From: Rhizobium sp. AC27/96
GTDB taxonomy: Bacteria; Pseudomonadota; Alphaproteobacteria; Rhizobiales; Rhizobiaceae
Assembly: GCF_001692325.1 (NCBI RefSeq)
Contig: NZ_LXKN01000001.1
Span: 992,001 to 1,056,000 of the forward strand
Reading direction: 5' to 3'
DNA length: 64,000 bases
In this document: positions 16,913 to 26,473 of the stretch, in pieces
Position numbering within the stretch: position 1 is the first letter of the stretch
Layout: the number at the start of each line of letters is the position of its first letter
Made by a program: the position numbers and the translations under genes
Notes under the pieces: model-generated
What the model saw: only the letters and a program-made list of their open reading frames with translations
The model's database searches: none
What the model was told of the DNA's origin: nothing

Positions 16913-18457
16913 CTATTCCATGGCGACGCTATGATCGACGACCGGCGGCGCCTTTGGTTTGCGCAGGAGAACCAGCAGCGGTATGGCGCAGATCGACATC
17001 AGCATCAGCAGCTTGAAATCGTCTATATAGGCAATGATGGTCGCCTGCGTGGTGATCATGCCGTCAAGCGTGGCGCGTCCCACAGCCGTCAGCGGACTGA
17101 TACCCTGGGCAGCCGTTGCGTCGAAGTAACGGTTGAATGGCGTGACATAGGCGGCAATATTCGCATGGTTGACCTGCGTGTTCTCCGTGATCAGCATCGA
17201 GACGACCGAAATGCCGACGCTCGAGCCGATATTACGCGAGAGATTGTAGAGGCCGGTGCCCTCGCCGCGCATCTGCGCAGGCAACGTCGCAAACGCGATC
17301 GTCGTCAGCGGCACGAAGAGGAAGCCAAGGCCGGCACCCTGGACGAAGCCGACCGAAATCAGCGTCCACTGCGAAACATCGGGCGTCCAGCCGGTCATGT
17401 CGTACATGGCCCATGCGGTCAGGGCGAGACCGATGAACAGCAGGAAGCGCGTATCCACCTTGCCGATCAGCCGTCCCACAAGGAACATGCAGAACATCGT
17501 GCCGAGGCCGCGTGGCCCCATGACGATGCCGGCAGTGACCACGGGATAGCCCATCAGCGTTTGCAGATAGGGTGTCATCAGGGCGAGCGAAGCCAGATAG
17601 GTCACACCGACGATGAAGATGAACAGCATGCTGACGGCAAAATTCTGGTCGAGAAACAACCTCGGATTGACGAAACTTCGTTCGGCCGTGAACGTATGCA
17701 CGATAAAAAGATAGAAGGCGCAGACGCAAACGAGCGCCTCGATGATGATCTCGCTCGAATAGAACCAGTCCAGCTGTTCGCCGCGATCGAGAAAGAGCTG
17801 CAGCGCGGCAATGGCGGTCGACAGCATGCCGAAGCCGAACAGATCCAGCTTGGCGAGAGCATCGAGCTTGGTCTCGGTCACGTAGACAACGATGCCGAAG
17901 AAGGCGAGCGCGCCGATCGGCACGTTGATGTAAAACACCCAGCGCCAGCTGATATTGTCCGTCAGCCAGCCGCCGATCACAGGGCCGAGCACAGGGCCGA
18001 CCATGACCGAGACGCCGAACAATGCCATGGCGCGGCCGCGCTCCTCGACATTGTAGATATCGAGAAGAATGCCCTGCGACAGCGGCACCAGGGCAGCGCC
18101 GAAAAGGCCTTGCAACAGGCGGAATCCGACGATTTGGTTCAAGGATTCCGAGAGGCCGCACAGAACGGAGGCGGCGACAAACCCGGCGATCGCCACCAGC
18201 AGCACGCGCTTGCGGCCAAACTTCGCCGAGAGGAAACCGGACGGCGGCGTCATGATGGCTGCAGCGACGATGTAGGAGGTCAGCACCCAGTTGATCTGGT
18301 CGGCGCTGGCCGAAACGTCGCCCTGGATATGCGGCAGGGCAACGTTGGCGATGGTGGTGTCCAACGCCTGCATGATGACAGACAGGATCACGCAGGCGGT
18401 AATCGCGCCACGATTGGCGATCGGCGCCGATGGCGAAGCGGTGGTAGCGTTACTCAT
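16913..18457 (-). CDS. emrB: DHA2-family drug efflux MFS permease (EmrB-like)
   Basis: A 514-aa inner-membrane transporter with about 14 predicted helices. The DHA2 signatures include ALDTTIANVALPHIQGD near the N-terminus (motif D1) and GPVLGPVIGGWLTDNISWRWVFYINVPIG (motif C and the following loop). It would export hydrophobic toxic compounds by proton antiport together with the EmrA adaptor and an outer-membrane channel encoded elsewhere. The start at ATG 18457 overlaps the end of emrA by 8 bp and has a CAGGA ribosome site; the longer frame to 18532 is not needed. It belongs to the marR-emrA-emrB operon. Confidence 0.94.
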   Translation of the reverse strand: MSNATTASPSAPIANRGAITACVILSVIMQALDTTIANVALPHIQGDVSASADQINWVLTSYIVAAAIMTPPSGFLSAKFGRKRVLLVAIAGFVAASVLCGLSESLNQIVGFRLLQGLFGAALVPLSQGILLDIYNVEERGRAMALFGVSVMVGPVLGPVIGGWLTDNISWRWVFYINVPIGALAFFGIVVYVTETKLDALAKLDLFGFGMLSTAIAALQLFLDRGEQLDWFYSSEIIIEALVCVCAFYLFIVHTFTAERSFVNPRLFLDQNFAVSMLFIFIVGVTYLASLALMTPYLQTLMGYPVVTAGIVMGPRGLGTMFCMFLVGRLIGKVDTRFLLFIGLALTAWAMYDMTGWTPDVSQWTLISVGFVQGAGLGFLFVPLTTIAFATLPAQMRGEGTGLYNLSRNIGSSVGISVVSMLITENTQVNHANIAAYVTPFNRYFDATAAQGISPLTAVGRATLDGMITTQATIIAYIDDFKLLMLMSICAIPLLVLLRKPKAPPVVDHSVAME

Positions 18458-19679
18458 GGTCCTGACCGCGGGAATGGCCCAGCAGATTGCTGATGAAATC
18501 GGGCAGGCCGCGGGCATGGCCGGTGTCGACACCAGCGACGACGCTCATTCCGACGCGCAGCGGCGGCTTGCCCTGCGTATCGTCGATATTGATTATCATC
18601 GGGATGCGCTGCACGACCTTGACCCAGTTGCCGGTCGTGTTCTGTGCGGGCAGCAGCGAGAAGCTGGAGCCGGATGCCGGCGCGATGCTGGCGACCGTGC
18701 CCTTCCAGGTTACGCCCGGATAGGCATCGACGGAGATGTCGACCTTCTGGCCGGTTCGCACGTAGGTCAGCTCGGTTTCCTTCGGGCTGGCATTGACCCA
18801 CATATGCGTGGTCGAGACCAGCGAGAAGCCCTGCTGAGCGGCTGTCAGATAGGCGCCGACCTGCAGTGAGGGAACATTGGCGGTGACGCCGTCGAATGGA
18901 GCCCGTACCACAGTGTCGTCGAGCTCGCGCTGTGCATTGTCGACCGCAGCCTTGGCCTGCAGGTAGAGCGGGTTCTGTTCCGGAGGCAGATCGGCAGTAC
19001 CGTCGCCACCCAACTGCGCGAGTGTCGCGGCAGCCTGCGCCTGCGCTACCGTGACCTTCTGCTGGGCAGCGGTGAGATTTTGCTTGGCCTGGTCAAAGGC
19101 CGCCTTCGAAGCGACCGAGCTGTTGATCAGATTTTGCTGACGCTCCAGCTCTGTCTGGTAGTAAGGGATGTCGGCCTGCGCCTGTGCGATCTCGGCTACG
19201 GATTGCTTGTAGCTCGCCTGCAGGTTCAGGATCTGGTTTCTGGCGTTGCCGAGCTGTGCCTGCGCACCTTCCAGCGCGATTCGGAAGGAATCGGGTTTGA
19301 GGCGGAAAAGCACCTGCCCCTTCCTTACCACTTCGTTCTCGTGGACGTCGACCGAAATCACCGTGCCGGAAACGTCGGTGGAAACCCCGACCATGTCTGC
19401 CTGAATATAGGCATTGTCCGTGGACATGATCTGTCCGCCGGTAACGTAATAGTAGCCACCGATAACGAGAGCGACCGGCAGCAGCGCAAACAGGATCGGG
19501 CGCGTCGGGCTGCGCCGCTTGCGCGGCGTTTCAGGCGGCGTGACCGGAGCCGCCGCGGCGGCGGTCGCTGCGGGCTGTGGTGCCGGGTTGGAAGATGGCG
19601 CCTCGGCTACGGGAGCTTGAATTTGTTCCGAGGAGTTTGCGTTTGCGGGTACGCGAAGCGGAGAGGATGCGTCAGCCAT
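18450..19679 (-). CDS. emrA: HlyD/EmrA-family membrane fusion protein
   Basis: A 409-aa periplasmic adaptor. A Pro/Ala-rich cytoplasmic leader is followed by one membrane helix near residues 58-78 (PILFALLPVALVIGGYYYV). Next come a biotinyl-lipoyl-like beta segment (ISVDVHENEVVRKGQVLFRLKP), a long coiled-coil hairpin (about 130-250) and the second lipoyl half (DDTVVRAPFDGVTANV). This layout is that of EmrA. It overlaps marR and emrB by 8 bp each, so the three genes form one operon and the pump is assembled from coupled products. Confidence 0.93.
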   Translation of the reverse strand: MADASSPLRVPANANSSEQIQAPVAEAPSSNPAPQPAATAAAAAPVTPPETPRKRRSPTRPILFALLPVALVIGGYYYVTGGQIMSTDNAYIQADMVGVSTDVSGTVISVDVHENEVVRKGQVLFRLKPDSFRIALEGAQAQLGNARNQILNLQASYKQSVAEIAQAQADIPYYQTELERQQNLINSSVASKAAFDQAKQNLTAAQQKVTVAQAQAAATLAQLGGDGTADLPPEQNPLYLQAKAAVDNAQRELDDTVVRAPFDGVTANVPSLQVGAYLTAAQQGFSLVSTTHMWVNASPKETELTYVRTGQKVDISVDAYPGVTWKGTVASIAPASGSSFSLLPAQNTTGNWVKVVQRIPMIINIDDTQGKPPLRVGMSVVAGVDTGHARGLPDFISNLLGHSRGQDHE

Positions 19680-20136
19680 GTTGGATCTCTTTGTCGACTG
19701 CCTTCGAGCGGCAGGCGTTGAGCAGGTTCGATTTCATAAGGGTAAGCAATTCATAGAGGCGTTCGTGATCTTCCTGGGGCACTCCGTCGAGCGCCTCCCT
19801 GCGGGTCTGGTCGCCTATGCTGCGCATCGTGTCCATCAGCGGCCGAGCCTCGTCGCGCATGTAGAGGAGCCAGCTGCGTCGATCGTTGGGATGTTGCCGG
19901 CGCTCCACGAAACCGCGTTCGCTCAGCTTGTCCAGGATGCGGACCAGGGTTATCGGTTCGATCTCCAGGATTTCCGCCAATCCGGCCTGATGGATACCTT
20001 CGTTGTTTGCGAGATAGGCCAGCGTCTGCCACTGCGAACGCGTGAGCCCCAAATCCTTTGCGCGCTGCTCGAACCTCTTTCGAAGAAGCCGGGCAACGTC
20101 ATGGAGGAGAAAGCCGAGAGTGGGTGTCGAGTTCAT
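19672..20136 (-). CDS. MarR-family transcriptional regulator
   Basis: A 154-aa winged-helix regulator of the MarR/EmrR type. Helices of the HTH lie around LTRSQWQTLAYLANNEGIHQAGLAEILEIEPITLVRILDKL, and the wing contains ERRQHPNDRRSWLLYM. It is first in the marR-emrA-emrB operon and overlaps emrA by 8 bp, so it most likely represses this pump and is released by phenolic or other toxic ligands. Two inverted repeats upstream of its start are candidate operators. Confidence 0.93.
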   Translation of the reverse strand: MNSTPTLGFLLHDVARLLRKRFEQRAKDLGLTRSQWQTLAYLANNEGIHQAGLAEILEIEPITLVRILDKLSERGFVERRQHPNDRRSWLLYMRDEARPLMDTMRSIGDQTRREALDGVPQEDHERLYELLTLMKSNLLNACRSKAVDKEIQHG

Positions 20137-20140
20137 TTTA

Positions 20141-20192
20141 TAGCAAGCCTGCTATTCATAAGCAACCTTATAATTACTGCTACGTATAGTAA
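20141..20192. promoter_or_regulatory. candidate MarR operators upstream of marR-emrAB
   Basis: Two inverted repeats lie 5-56 bp upstream of the marR start. One is TAGCA-N4-TGCTA at 20141-20154. The other has arms TTACT (20174-20178) and AGTAA (20188-20192) around a TACGTA core (20181-20186). The sites are AT-rich compared with the surroundings. Their position over the likely promoter fits autorepression. Confidence 0.45.
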
Positions 20193-20245
20193 GCGTCCAC
20201 TCGATACAAGAGGGCGAGCGCTCAAGAAGTGGCGATGGTCGAAGA

Positions 20246-20274
20246 TGTCGCAGGGGTGTCGCAAAGATGTCGCA
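20246..20274. repeat. three direct repeats TGTCGCA with 11-bp period
   Basis: TGTCGCA occurs at 20246-20252, 20257-20263 and 20268-20274, each 11 bp apart. Seven-base direct repeats separated by four bases are the architecture used by PhoB/OmpR-type response regulators. The repeats lie in the gap between marR and the DUF883 gene, upstream of a strong hairpin at 20355-20385. Confidence 0.5.
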
Positions 20275-20354
20275 GTCGATCCGCGCGCCCATTTCACGCC
20301 GAAAAGCACAACGTCAAATGGGACGGACTCATCGCTAAGAGCACCGCATAATTG

Positions 20355-20385
20355 AAAAGGCGCGGACGATTTGTCCGCGCCTTTT
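20355..20385. terminator. strong bidirectional intrinsic terminator
   Basis: A 13-bp perfect stem: AAAAGGCGCGGAC (20355-20367), loop GATTT, GTCCGCGCCTTTT (20373-20385). The A/T ends act as the U-tract in either direction. On the minus strand it lies about 70 bp after the DUF883 gene and would end that transcript. On the plus strand it could end an unannotated short RNA starting near 20200-20280. Confidence 0.75.
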
Positions 20386-20453
20386 CGGCAGTTTCACAAA
20401 CGGGATTGGAAGCGTGGGGGCTGCTTCCTACCCTCGAGAGTTCAGCGTTGAAG

Positions 20454-20735
20454 CTAGCGTCGGCTTAGAAGTCCGATCAGGTAGCCGATGCCTGCGGCGG
20501 CGGCGACCATGAAGATCGGATCTTCGCGAACCCTTTCGCGCAACTGCTCTGTGATCTCCTGGGCTTCTTCCGCGACGACCGACTTTGCTCCCTGCCCGAC
20601 TGCGGCCGCACTCTGTGACAGCCTTGTCAAATCTTCCCGCAATGCAGCGACCTGCGCGGCCAGATCCTCCATCGCCGTTTCGGTCTGCGCGCGCGCCGAA
20701 GAAGACTGGTTGGAAGCTGATTTCGTCTCTGCCAT
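20454..20735 (-). CDS. DUF883/ElaB-YqjD-like membrane-anchored protein
   Basis: A 93-aa protein with a polar, coiled-coil-like N-terminal two thirds (METDLAAQV-type heptads around residues 20-60) and a C-terminal glycine-rich hydrophobic segment ending in two arginines (FMVAAAAGIGYLIGLLSRR). This is the plan of the ElaB/YqjD/DUF883 family, whose E. coli members tether to the inner membrane by the C-terminus and can bind ribosomes in stationary phase. It is divergent from ppiD. A strong terminator follows at 20385-20355. The role here is inferred from the family. Confidence 0.8.
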   Translation of the reverse strand: MAETKSASNQSSSARAQTETAMEDLAAQVAALREDLTRLSQSAAAVGQGAKSVVAEEAQEITEQLRERVREDPIFMVAAAAGIGYLIGLLSRR

Positions 20736-20916
20736 CGTGAGCTCCTAGTGTTTTCTTGTTCATCAAAACGTCATTCCGGATCAAAGGTTCCGGCACTTTC
20801 GCGCCGAGTTGGGTGATTTCCCCCGTGGCTCTTCAATTCCGGTTCGGATTGTTCTAAGGAACGTCGATTGTTTCGCCTGCGGGCGAAGACGTGATGATGA
20901 CGAGGTTTGCTTTCCG

Positions 20917-22809
20917 ATGTTCGACGTGCTGAGAAAAATCGCCCAGACTTGGGTTGCCAAGGGTTTGTTACTTCTTCTGGCGGCAGCCTTCGGCGTATGG
21001 GGCGTCGAGCGTTCGCTGATATCGGGCGGTAACAGCAATACCGTTGTCACCGTCGGCGATCAGCATATCGATACCAATGAATTCCGCCTCGCCTATCGTC
21101 GCCAGATTCAGGCGATCAGCCAGCAATTGCGCATGCAGATCACCCCGGAACAGGCGCGCGCCTTCGGCATCGGGCAGCAGACGGTTGCGCAGCTCGTTGC
21201 AGGCGCCTCGCTCGATCAGCTCGCTGCCGACATGAACCTCGGCCTTTCGCAGGATCGTCTCGCCAAGCTCATTGGCGACGATCCGGCATTCAAGGCGCCG
21301 AACGGCGCTTTCGACCGCCAGAAGTTCGAACTGCTTCTGCGCAACAGCAGCATCACGCCGGACGACTACATCAAGGAGCGCAGCAAGGTCGCGGTCCGCA
21401 GCCAGATCGTTGAAGCGGTGTCCAACGGCTTTGTCGCGCCACAGGTGCTGGTCGATGCCGTCAAGCAGTATCACGACGAGAGCCGCAGCATCGACTACCT
21501 GCTGCTGACCAACGCCAACATCGACCCCGTCAAGGCTCCGGCCGACGACGTGCTGTCCAAGTGGTTCGATGGCGTGAAGTCCAAGTATCGTGCTCCGGAA
21601 TATCGCAAGTTCGCCTATGTGAAGCTGCAGGCCGAGGATCTGGCCGATCCGGCAAGCGTTTCCGATGAGGAGCTGCGTGCCCAGTACGACAAGCGCAAGG
21701 ATAGCTTCACGACCCCGGCAACGCGGACGATCGAACAGCTGACCTTCGCCAACAAGGATCTTGCCAACGCAGCCTCCGACGCGCTGAAGACTGGCACGAC
21801 CTTCGACCAGCTGGTCTCCGATCAGGGCAAGAAGCCGGCAGACGTTCTGCTGGGCAACTTCACCAAGGATCAGGTTCCTGACAAGACGATTGCCGATGCC
21901 GCCTTTAGCGTCACCAAGGATGGCGGTACGACGCCTGTCGTCGACGGCTCTTTCGGCCCCGTCATTCTGCGCGTGACGAACGTGAAGGATGAAACGGCGA
22001 AGAACTTCGACGACGTCAAGGAAGACATCCGCAAGCAGATTGCGCTCAGCAACGCCGCCACCGAAATCACCAGCGTCCATGACAAGTTCGAGGATCTGCG
22101 TGGCTCCGGCGCCTCGCTGCAGGAAGCTGCAGCACAGCTCAAGCTTAAGCTCGTGACGATCGATGCGATCGATGCGACGGGCCTCGACCAGAGCGGCAAC
22201 GACATCAAGGATCTGCCGGTTCGCCAGCAGCTGCTTTCGGAGGTCTTCAAGGCCGATCAGGGTGGCAATCCCGCGCCGCTGACCGTCGGCAATGACGGCT
22301 ATGTCTGGTACGACATATTGGGCATTACGCCCGATCACGACCGCGCGCTCGCCGACGTTCGCGAGAAGGCTGTGGCTGATTGGACTGCCGAACAGCAGAA
22401 GATCGCGCTGGCCGCCAAGGCCGCCGAACTGAAGCAGGAAGCGCAGAAGGGCAAGTCGCTTGCTGATATCGCCGCACCGCTCGGCATTGCCGTCGAGAGC
22501 AAGAGCAATGTGCTCCGCTCCACCGATGATCCGGTTCTGGGTCGTGGCGGCATCGCCGCTGCCTTCTCCGGCCCGGTCGATACGGCTGCCAACGCCGTTG
22601 GCGCTGACGACACGACGCAGATCCTGCTCAAGGTTACCGATGTCAATGATAACCCGACGACGGACGCATTGAGCAATGACGATCAGCAGGTCGCCCAAAT
22701 CGCCAATGCCGCAGGCGACGATATCCTCGATCAGATGGTCAACCAGCTGCAATCCAAATACGCCGTCACGGTCAACCAGAGCCTCGCCGAACAGGCGATG
22801 TCCCGCTAG
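20917..22809 (+). CDS. ppiD: PpiD-like peptidyl-prolyl cis-trans isomerase / periplasmic chaperone
   Basis: A 630-aa protein anchored by one N-terminal membrane helix (ending GLLLLLAAAFGVWGVE) with a large periplasmic part. A SurA-like N-terminal chaperone domain (about 35-170) is followed by a parvulin-type PPIC region (about 230-360; TRTIEQLTFANKDLA and GPVILRVTNVKDE) and a C-terminal helical domain. PpiD sits at the Sec translocon exit and helps fold exported proteins. The chosen start ATG 20917 gives the usual PpiD N-terminus MFDVLRKIAQTWVAKG; the longer frame is rejected. It precedes trpD by 28 bp. Confidence 0.92.
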   Translation: MFDVLRKIAQTWVAKGLLLLLAAAFGVWGVERSLISGGNSNTVVTVGDQHIDTNEFRLAYRRQIQAISQQLRMQITPEQARAFGIGQQTVAQLVAGASLDQLAADMNLGLSQDRLAKLIGDDPAFKAPNGAFDRQKFELLLRNSSITPDDYIKERSKVAVRSQIVEAVSNGFVAPQVLVDAVKQYHDESRSIDYLLLTNANIDPVKAPADDVLSKWFDGVKSKYRAPEYRKFAYVKLQAEDLADPASVSDEELRAQYDKRKDSFTTPATRTIEQLTFANKDLANAASDALKTGTTFDQLVSDQGKKPADVLLGNFTKDQVPDKTIADAAFSVTKDGGTTPVVDGSFGPVILRVTNVKDETAKNFDDVKEDIRKQIALSNAATEITSVHDKFEDLRGSGASLQEAAAQLKLKLVTIDAIDATGLDQSGNDIKDLPVRQQLLSEVFKADQGGNPAPLTVGNDGYVWYDILGITPDHDRALADVREKAVADWTAEQQKIALAAKAAELKQEAQKGKSLADIAAPLGIAVESKSNVLRSTDDPVLGRGGIAAAFSGPVDTAANAVGADDTTQILLKVTDVNDNPTTDALSNDDQQVAQIANAAGDDILDQMVNQLQSKYAVTVNQSLAEQAMSR

Positions 22810-22837
22810 GCCCGGTCGTCGGGAGGATGGATAGTCA

Positions 22838-23854
22838 ATGGCTGAATTGAAGCCTTTCCTTGCCAAGGTCGCCAATCGCGAGGCGCTGACGCGGGATGAA
22901 GCCCGCCAGGCATTCGAGATCCTGATGTCCGGCGAAGCGACGCCGTCACAGATCGGCGCCTTCCTGATGGCGCTGCGCGTGCGCGGCGAGACGGTCGACG
23001 AGATCGTCGGCGCCGTCACAACGATGCGCGCGAAGATGCTGCCGGTTGACGCGCCTGCCGATGCCATCGACATCGTCGGTACGGGTGGCGACGGTTTCGG
23101 CACCTACAATATTTCCACGCTGGCAGCCTTCATCGTTGCCGGCGCAGGCGTGCCGGTGGCAAAGCACGGCAATCGCGCACAGAGTTCCAAGGCCGGCACC
23201 GCCGACACGCAATCGGTATTGGGCATCAAGCTCGATATCGGTCCCGATGTCATCGCCCGCTGCATTCGCGAGGCCGGCATCGGTTTCATGTTCGCGCAAT
23301 TGCATCATTCATCGATGCGCCACGTCGGCCCTTCCCGCGTCGAGCTCGGCACGCGCACGATCTTCAATCTGCTGGGGCCGTTGTCGAACCCCGCTGGCGC
23401 ACGGCGTCAGCTGCTGGGCGTCTTTGCGCCGCAGTGGGTCGTTCCGCTCGCCGAAGTGCTGAAGGATCTCAACGCCGAAAGCGTCTGGGTCGTGCACGGT
23501 GAAGGTCTCGACGAGATCACGACCACCGGCACCACCTCGGTTGCCGCGCTTGAAAACGGCAAGATCCGCACCTTCGAACTGACACCATCGGATTTCGGCC
23601 TGCAGCATGCCGATCTTGCTGACCTCAAGGGCGGCGATGGCGTTGCCAATGCGGCGGCGTTGCGTGCTGTGCTCAGAGGCGAGAAGAATGCCTATCGCGA
23701 CATTGCGCTGGCCAATGCAGCCGCATCGCTTGTCATTGCCGGCAAGGCGGAAACGCTCCATGATGGCATGAGGCTCGCGGCCCAGTCGCTCGATAGCGGT
23801 GCGACCGCTGTCGCCCTGGAAAAGCTGATCGCCGTCTCCAACGAGGAAGAATAG
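22838..23854 (+). CDS. trpD: anthranilate phosphoribosyltransferase
   Basis: A 338-aa enzyme joining anthranilate to PRPP, the second step of tryptophan synthesis. Diagnostic motifs are [15 protein letters not shown] (PRPP pyrophosphate loop), [15 protein letters not shown] and [30 protein letters not shown] (the last written over two adjoining conserved blocks). It is a free-standing TrpD, not fused to TrpG. It is followed by trpC at 12 bp. The trpD-trpC-moaC-moeA order is typical of Rhizobiaceae. Confidence 0.97.
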   Translation: MAELKPFLAKVANREALTRDEARQAFEILMSGEATPSQIGAFLMALRVRGETVDEIVGAVTTMRAKMLPVDAPADAIDIVGTGGDGFGTYNISTLAAFIVAGAGVPVAKHGNRAQSSKAGTADTQSVLGIKLDIGPDVIARCIREAGIGFMFAQLHHSSMRHVGPSRVELGTRTIFNLLGPLSNPAGARRQLLGVFAPQWVVPLAEVLKDLNAESVWVVHGEGLDEITTTGTTSVAALENGKIRTFELTPSDFGLQHADLADLKGGDGVANAAALRAVLRGEKNAYRDIALANAAASLVIAGKAETLHDGMRLAAQSLDSGATAVALEKLIAVSNEEE

Positions 23855-24682
<828 letters not shown>

Positions 24683-24683
24683 A

Positions 24684-25178
24684 ATGAGCACCGCAAAATC
24701 CGGCCTCACCCATATCGACGCGTCAGGCGAAGCGCATATGGTCGATGTCGGCGACAAGGCCGAAACGGCGCGCAGCGCCACGGCCGGCGGCTATGTCAGA
24801 ATGAAGCCGGAAACGCTGGCGCTGATTCGCGACGGCAACGCCAAGAAGGGCGATGTCATCGGCACCGCGCGGCTTGCCGGCATCATGGCGGCCAAGCAGA
24901 CATCCAATCTCATCCCGCTATGCCATCCGCTCATGCTGACGAAGGTGGCGGTCGACATCGTCGAAGATACCGCCCTGCCCGGCCTGCGCGTGACAGCGAC
25001 GGCAAAGCTTACCGGTCGCACTGGGGTCGAGATGGAGGCGCTGACGGCGGTCTCCGTCGCCTGCCTGACGATCTACGATATGGCCAAAGCCGCAGACCGC
25101 AGTATGGAAATCGGCGGCATAACGCTATTGGAGAAATCCGGCGGCAAATCCGGGGATTTCCGCCATCCGGGGGCCTGA
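24684..25178 (+). CDS. moaC: cyclic pyranopterin monophosphate synthase (molybdenum cofactor)
   Basis: A 164-aa enzyme that converts the MoaA product to cPMP in molybdenum cofactor synthesis. Conserved segments include [25 protein letters not shown] (His/Cys pocket) and [23 protein letters not shown], with the catalytic Lys in DMAKAADR. It starts one base after trpC and is followed after 3 bp by moeA. Tryptophan and Moco genes are thus in one transcript, a conserved alphaproteobacterial arrangement without obvious metabolic logic. Confidence 0.97.
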   Translation: MSTAKSGLTHIDASGEAHMVDVGDKAETARSATAGGYVRMKPETLALIRDGNAKKGDVIGTARLAGIMAAKQTSNLIPLCHPLMLTKVAVDIVEDTALPGLRVTATAKLTGRTGVEMEALTAVSVACLTIYDMAKAADRSMEIGGITLLEKSGGKSGDFRHPGA

Positions 25179-25181
25179 CAC

Positions 25182-26408
25182 ATGAGCCTTTTACCTGTCG
25201 CTGAAGCACAGGCGCGCCTCCTGGGCAGCGCCACGCCGCTTCATCGGATCGAAAGTGTTCCGCTCGATATGGCGGAGGGCAGAGTGCTGGCCAGAGATCT
25301 GGCTGCTCGCCTGACGCAGCCACCTTTCAATGCTTCGGCCATGGATGGCTATGTCCTGCGTTTCGAGGACGCGGCAACGCCCGGCTCCGAATTGCAGGTC
25401 ATCGGCGCTTCTGCCGCGGGCCATGCTTTCGAAGGCACGGTCGGTAAGAGCGAGGCCGTACGCATCTTCACGGGAGCGCCGGTTCCAGCGGGCGCCGATA
25501 CGGTTCTTCTGCAGGAGGATGCCGGGCGATTGGAGGGCGATCGCATTCGCACCACCTATGCCCTGCGCAAAGGACAACACATACGTCCGCGCGGCCAGGA
25601 TTTCCTCGAGGGCGAAGTCGTGCTGCCGGCCGGTACGGTTATGGATTTTTCGCGGCTGACGGTCGCGGCCGGCATGAACCATCCGGCGCTGGACGTTTTT
25701 CGCCGGCCGCTGGTCGCCATCCTTGCAACCGGCGATGAGCTGGTGGTGCCGGGCAGCGTACCTGGTCCTTCGCAGATCATTGCTTCGAATACCTTTGGTA
25801 TCGCTGCGCTGGCACGCAGCGCCGGCGCTCATGTGCTAGACCTCGGCATCGTCCCCGACAATAGCGACGAGATCACTGCCGCCATCGGCCGCGCGCAGGT
25901 GGCAAAGGCCGATATCATCGTCACGCTCGGCGGCGCTTCGGTTGGCGATCACGATCTGGTGCAGGCCACCTTGATTGCCGCCGGCATGCAGCTGGATTTC
26001 TGGCGCATCGCCATGCGTCCCGGCAAGCCGCTAATGGTCGGCAGCCTTGGGGAAACCCATGTTCTCGGCCTGCCCGGCAACCCCGTCTCCAGCCTTGTAT
26101 GCGGCGTGTTGTTCCTGGAACCCTTGATCCGCAAGCTTGCGTCACTGCCGCCGGTAAAGCGCGAGGGCGTCGCGCAGGCAGCGGTACCCTTCGCGGCGAA
26201 CGACCAGCGTCAGGATTACATGCGCGCGACGCTGACTAAATCCGCTGATGGCGGCTGGCTCGCCGAGTCGTTCTCGAAGCAGGATTCCTCGATGATGAAG
26301 GTCTTCGCGCGCGCCGATTGCCTGGTCGTGCGCCCGCCGCACGCGCCGGAGCTTGCTGTCGGCTCGCCCTGCCCGATCATAGTTCTCCGGCCGGATCTGC
26401 TGGGCTAA
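25182..26408 (+). CDS. moeA: molybdopterin molybdenumtransferase
   Basis: A 408-aa enzyme that inserts molybdate into adenylated molybdopterin. Conserved elements are FNASAMDGYVLRF (N-terminal), IFTGAPVPAGADTVL, the MoCF domain with LATGDELV and VTLGGASVGDHD, and LPGNPVSSLVCG. All four MoeA domains appear present. It is the last gene of the ppiD-trpD-trpC-moaC-moeA run and converges on gnd with a terminator between them. Confidence 0.97.
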   Translation: MSLLPVAEAQARLLGSATPLHRIESVPLDMAEGRVLARDLAARLTQPPFNASAMDGYVLRFEDAATPGSELQVIGASAAGHAFEGTVGKSEAVRIFTGAPVPAGADTVLLQEDAGRLEGDRIRTTYALRKGQHIRPRGQDFLEGEVVLPAGTVMDFSRLTVAAGMNHPALDVFRRPLVAILATGDELVVPGSVPGPSQIIASNTFGIAALARSAGAHVLDLGIVPDNSDEITAAIGRAQVAKADIIVTLGGASVGDHDLVQATLIAAGMQLDFWRIAMRPGKPLMVGSLGETHVLGLPGNPVSSLVCGVLFLEPLIRKLASLPPVKREGVAQAAVPFAANDQRQDYMRATLTKSADGGWLAESFSKQDSSMMKVFARADCLVVRPPHAPELAVGSPCPIIVLRPDLLG

Positions 26409-26422
26409 GCCGGATAACAAAA

Positions 26423-26448
26423 AGCCGGGAGGTTTGATCCTCCCGGCT
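26423..26448 (-). terminator. Rho-independent terminator of gnd
   Basis: A perfect 10-bp stem: AGCCGGGAGG (26423-26432), loop TTTGAT, CCTCCCGGCT (26439-26448). On the minus strand it is followed by TTTTGTT, giving a classic terminator 26 bp after gnd. On the plus strand it begins 15 bp after moeA but has no T-tract. Confidence 0.85.
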
Positions 26449-26473
26449 CATATTCATCACATCTGCGAACAGA

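Noticed and set aside
16931-18493. 520-codon plus-strand frame opposite emrB
   Set aside because: Charged, repetitive shadow translation of a membrane transporter gene.
20968-23103. 711-codon minus-strand frame opposite ppiD and trpD
   Set aside because: Antisense shadow over two well-recognised genes; no domain resemblance.
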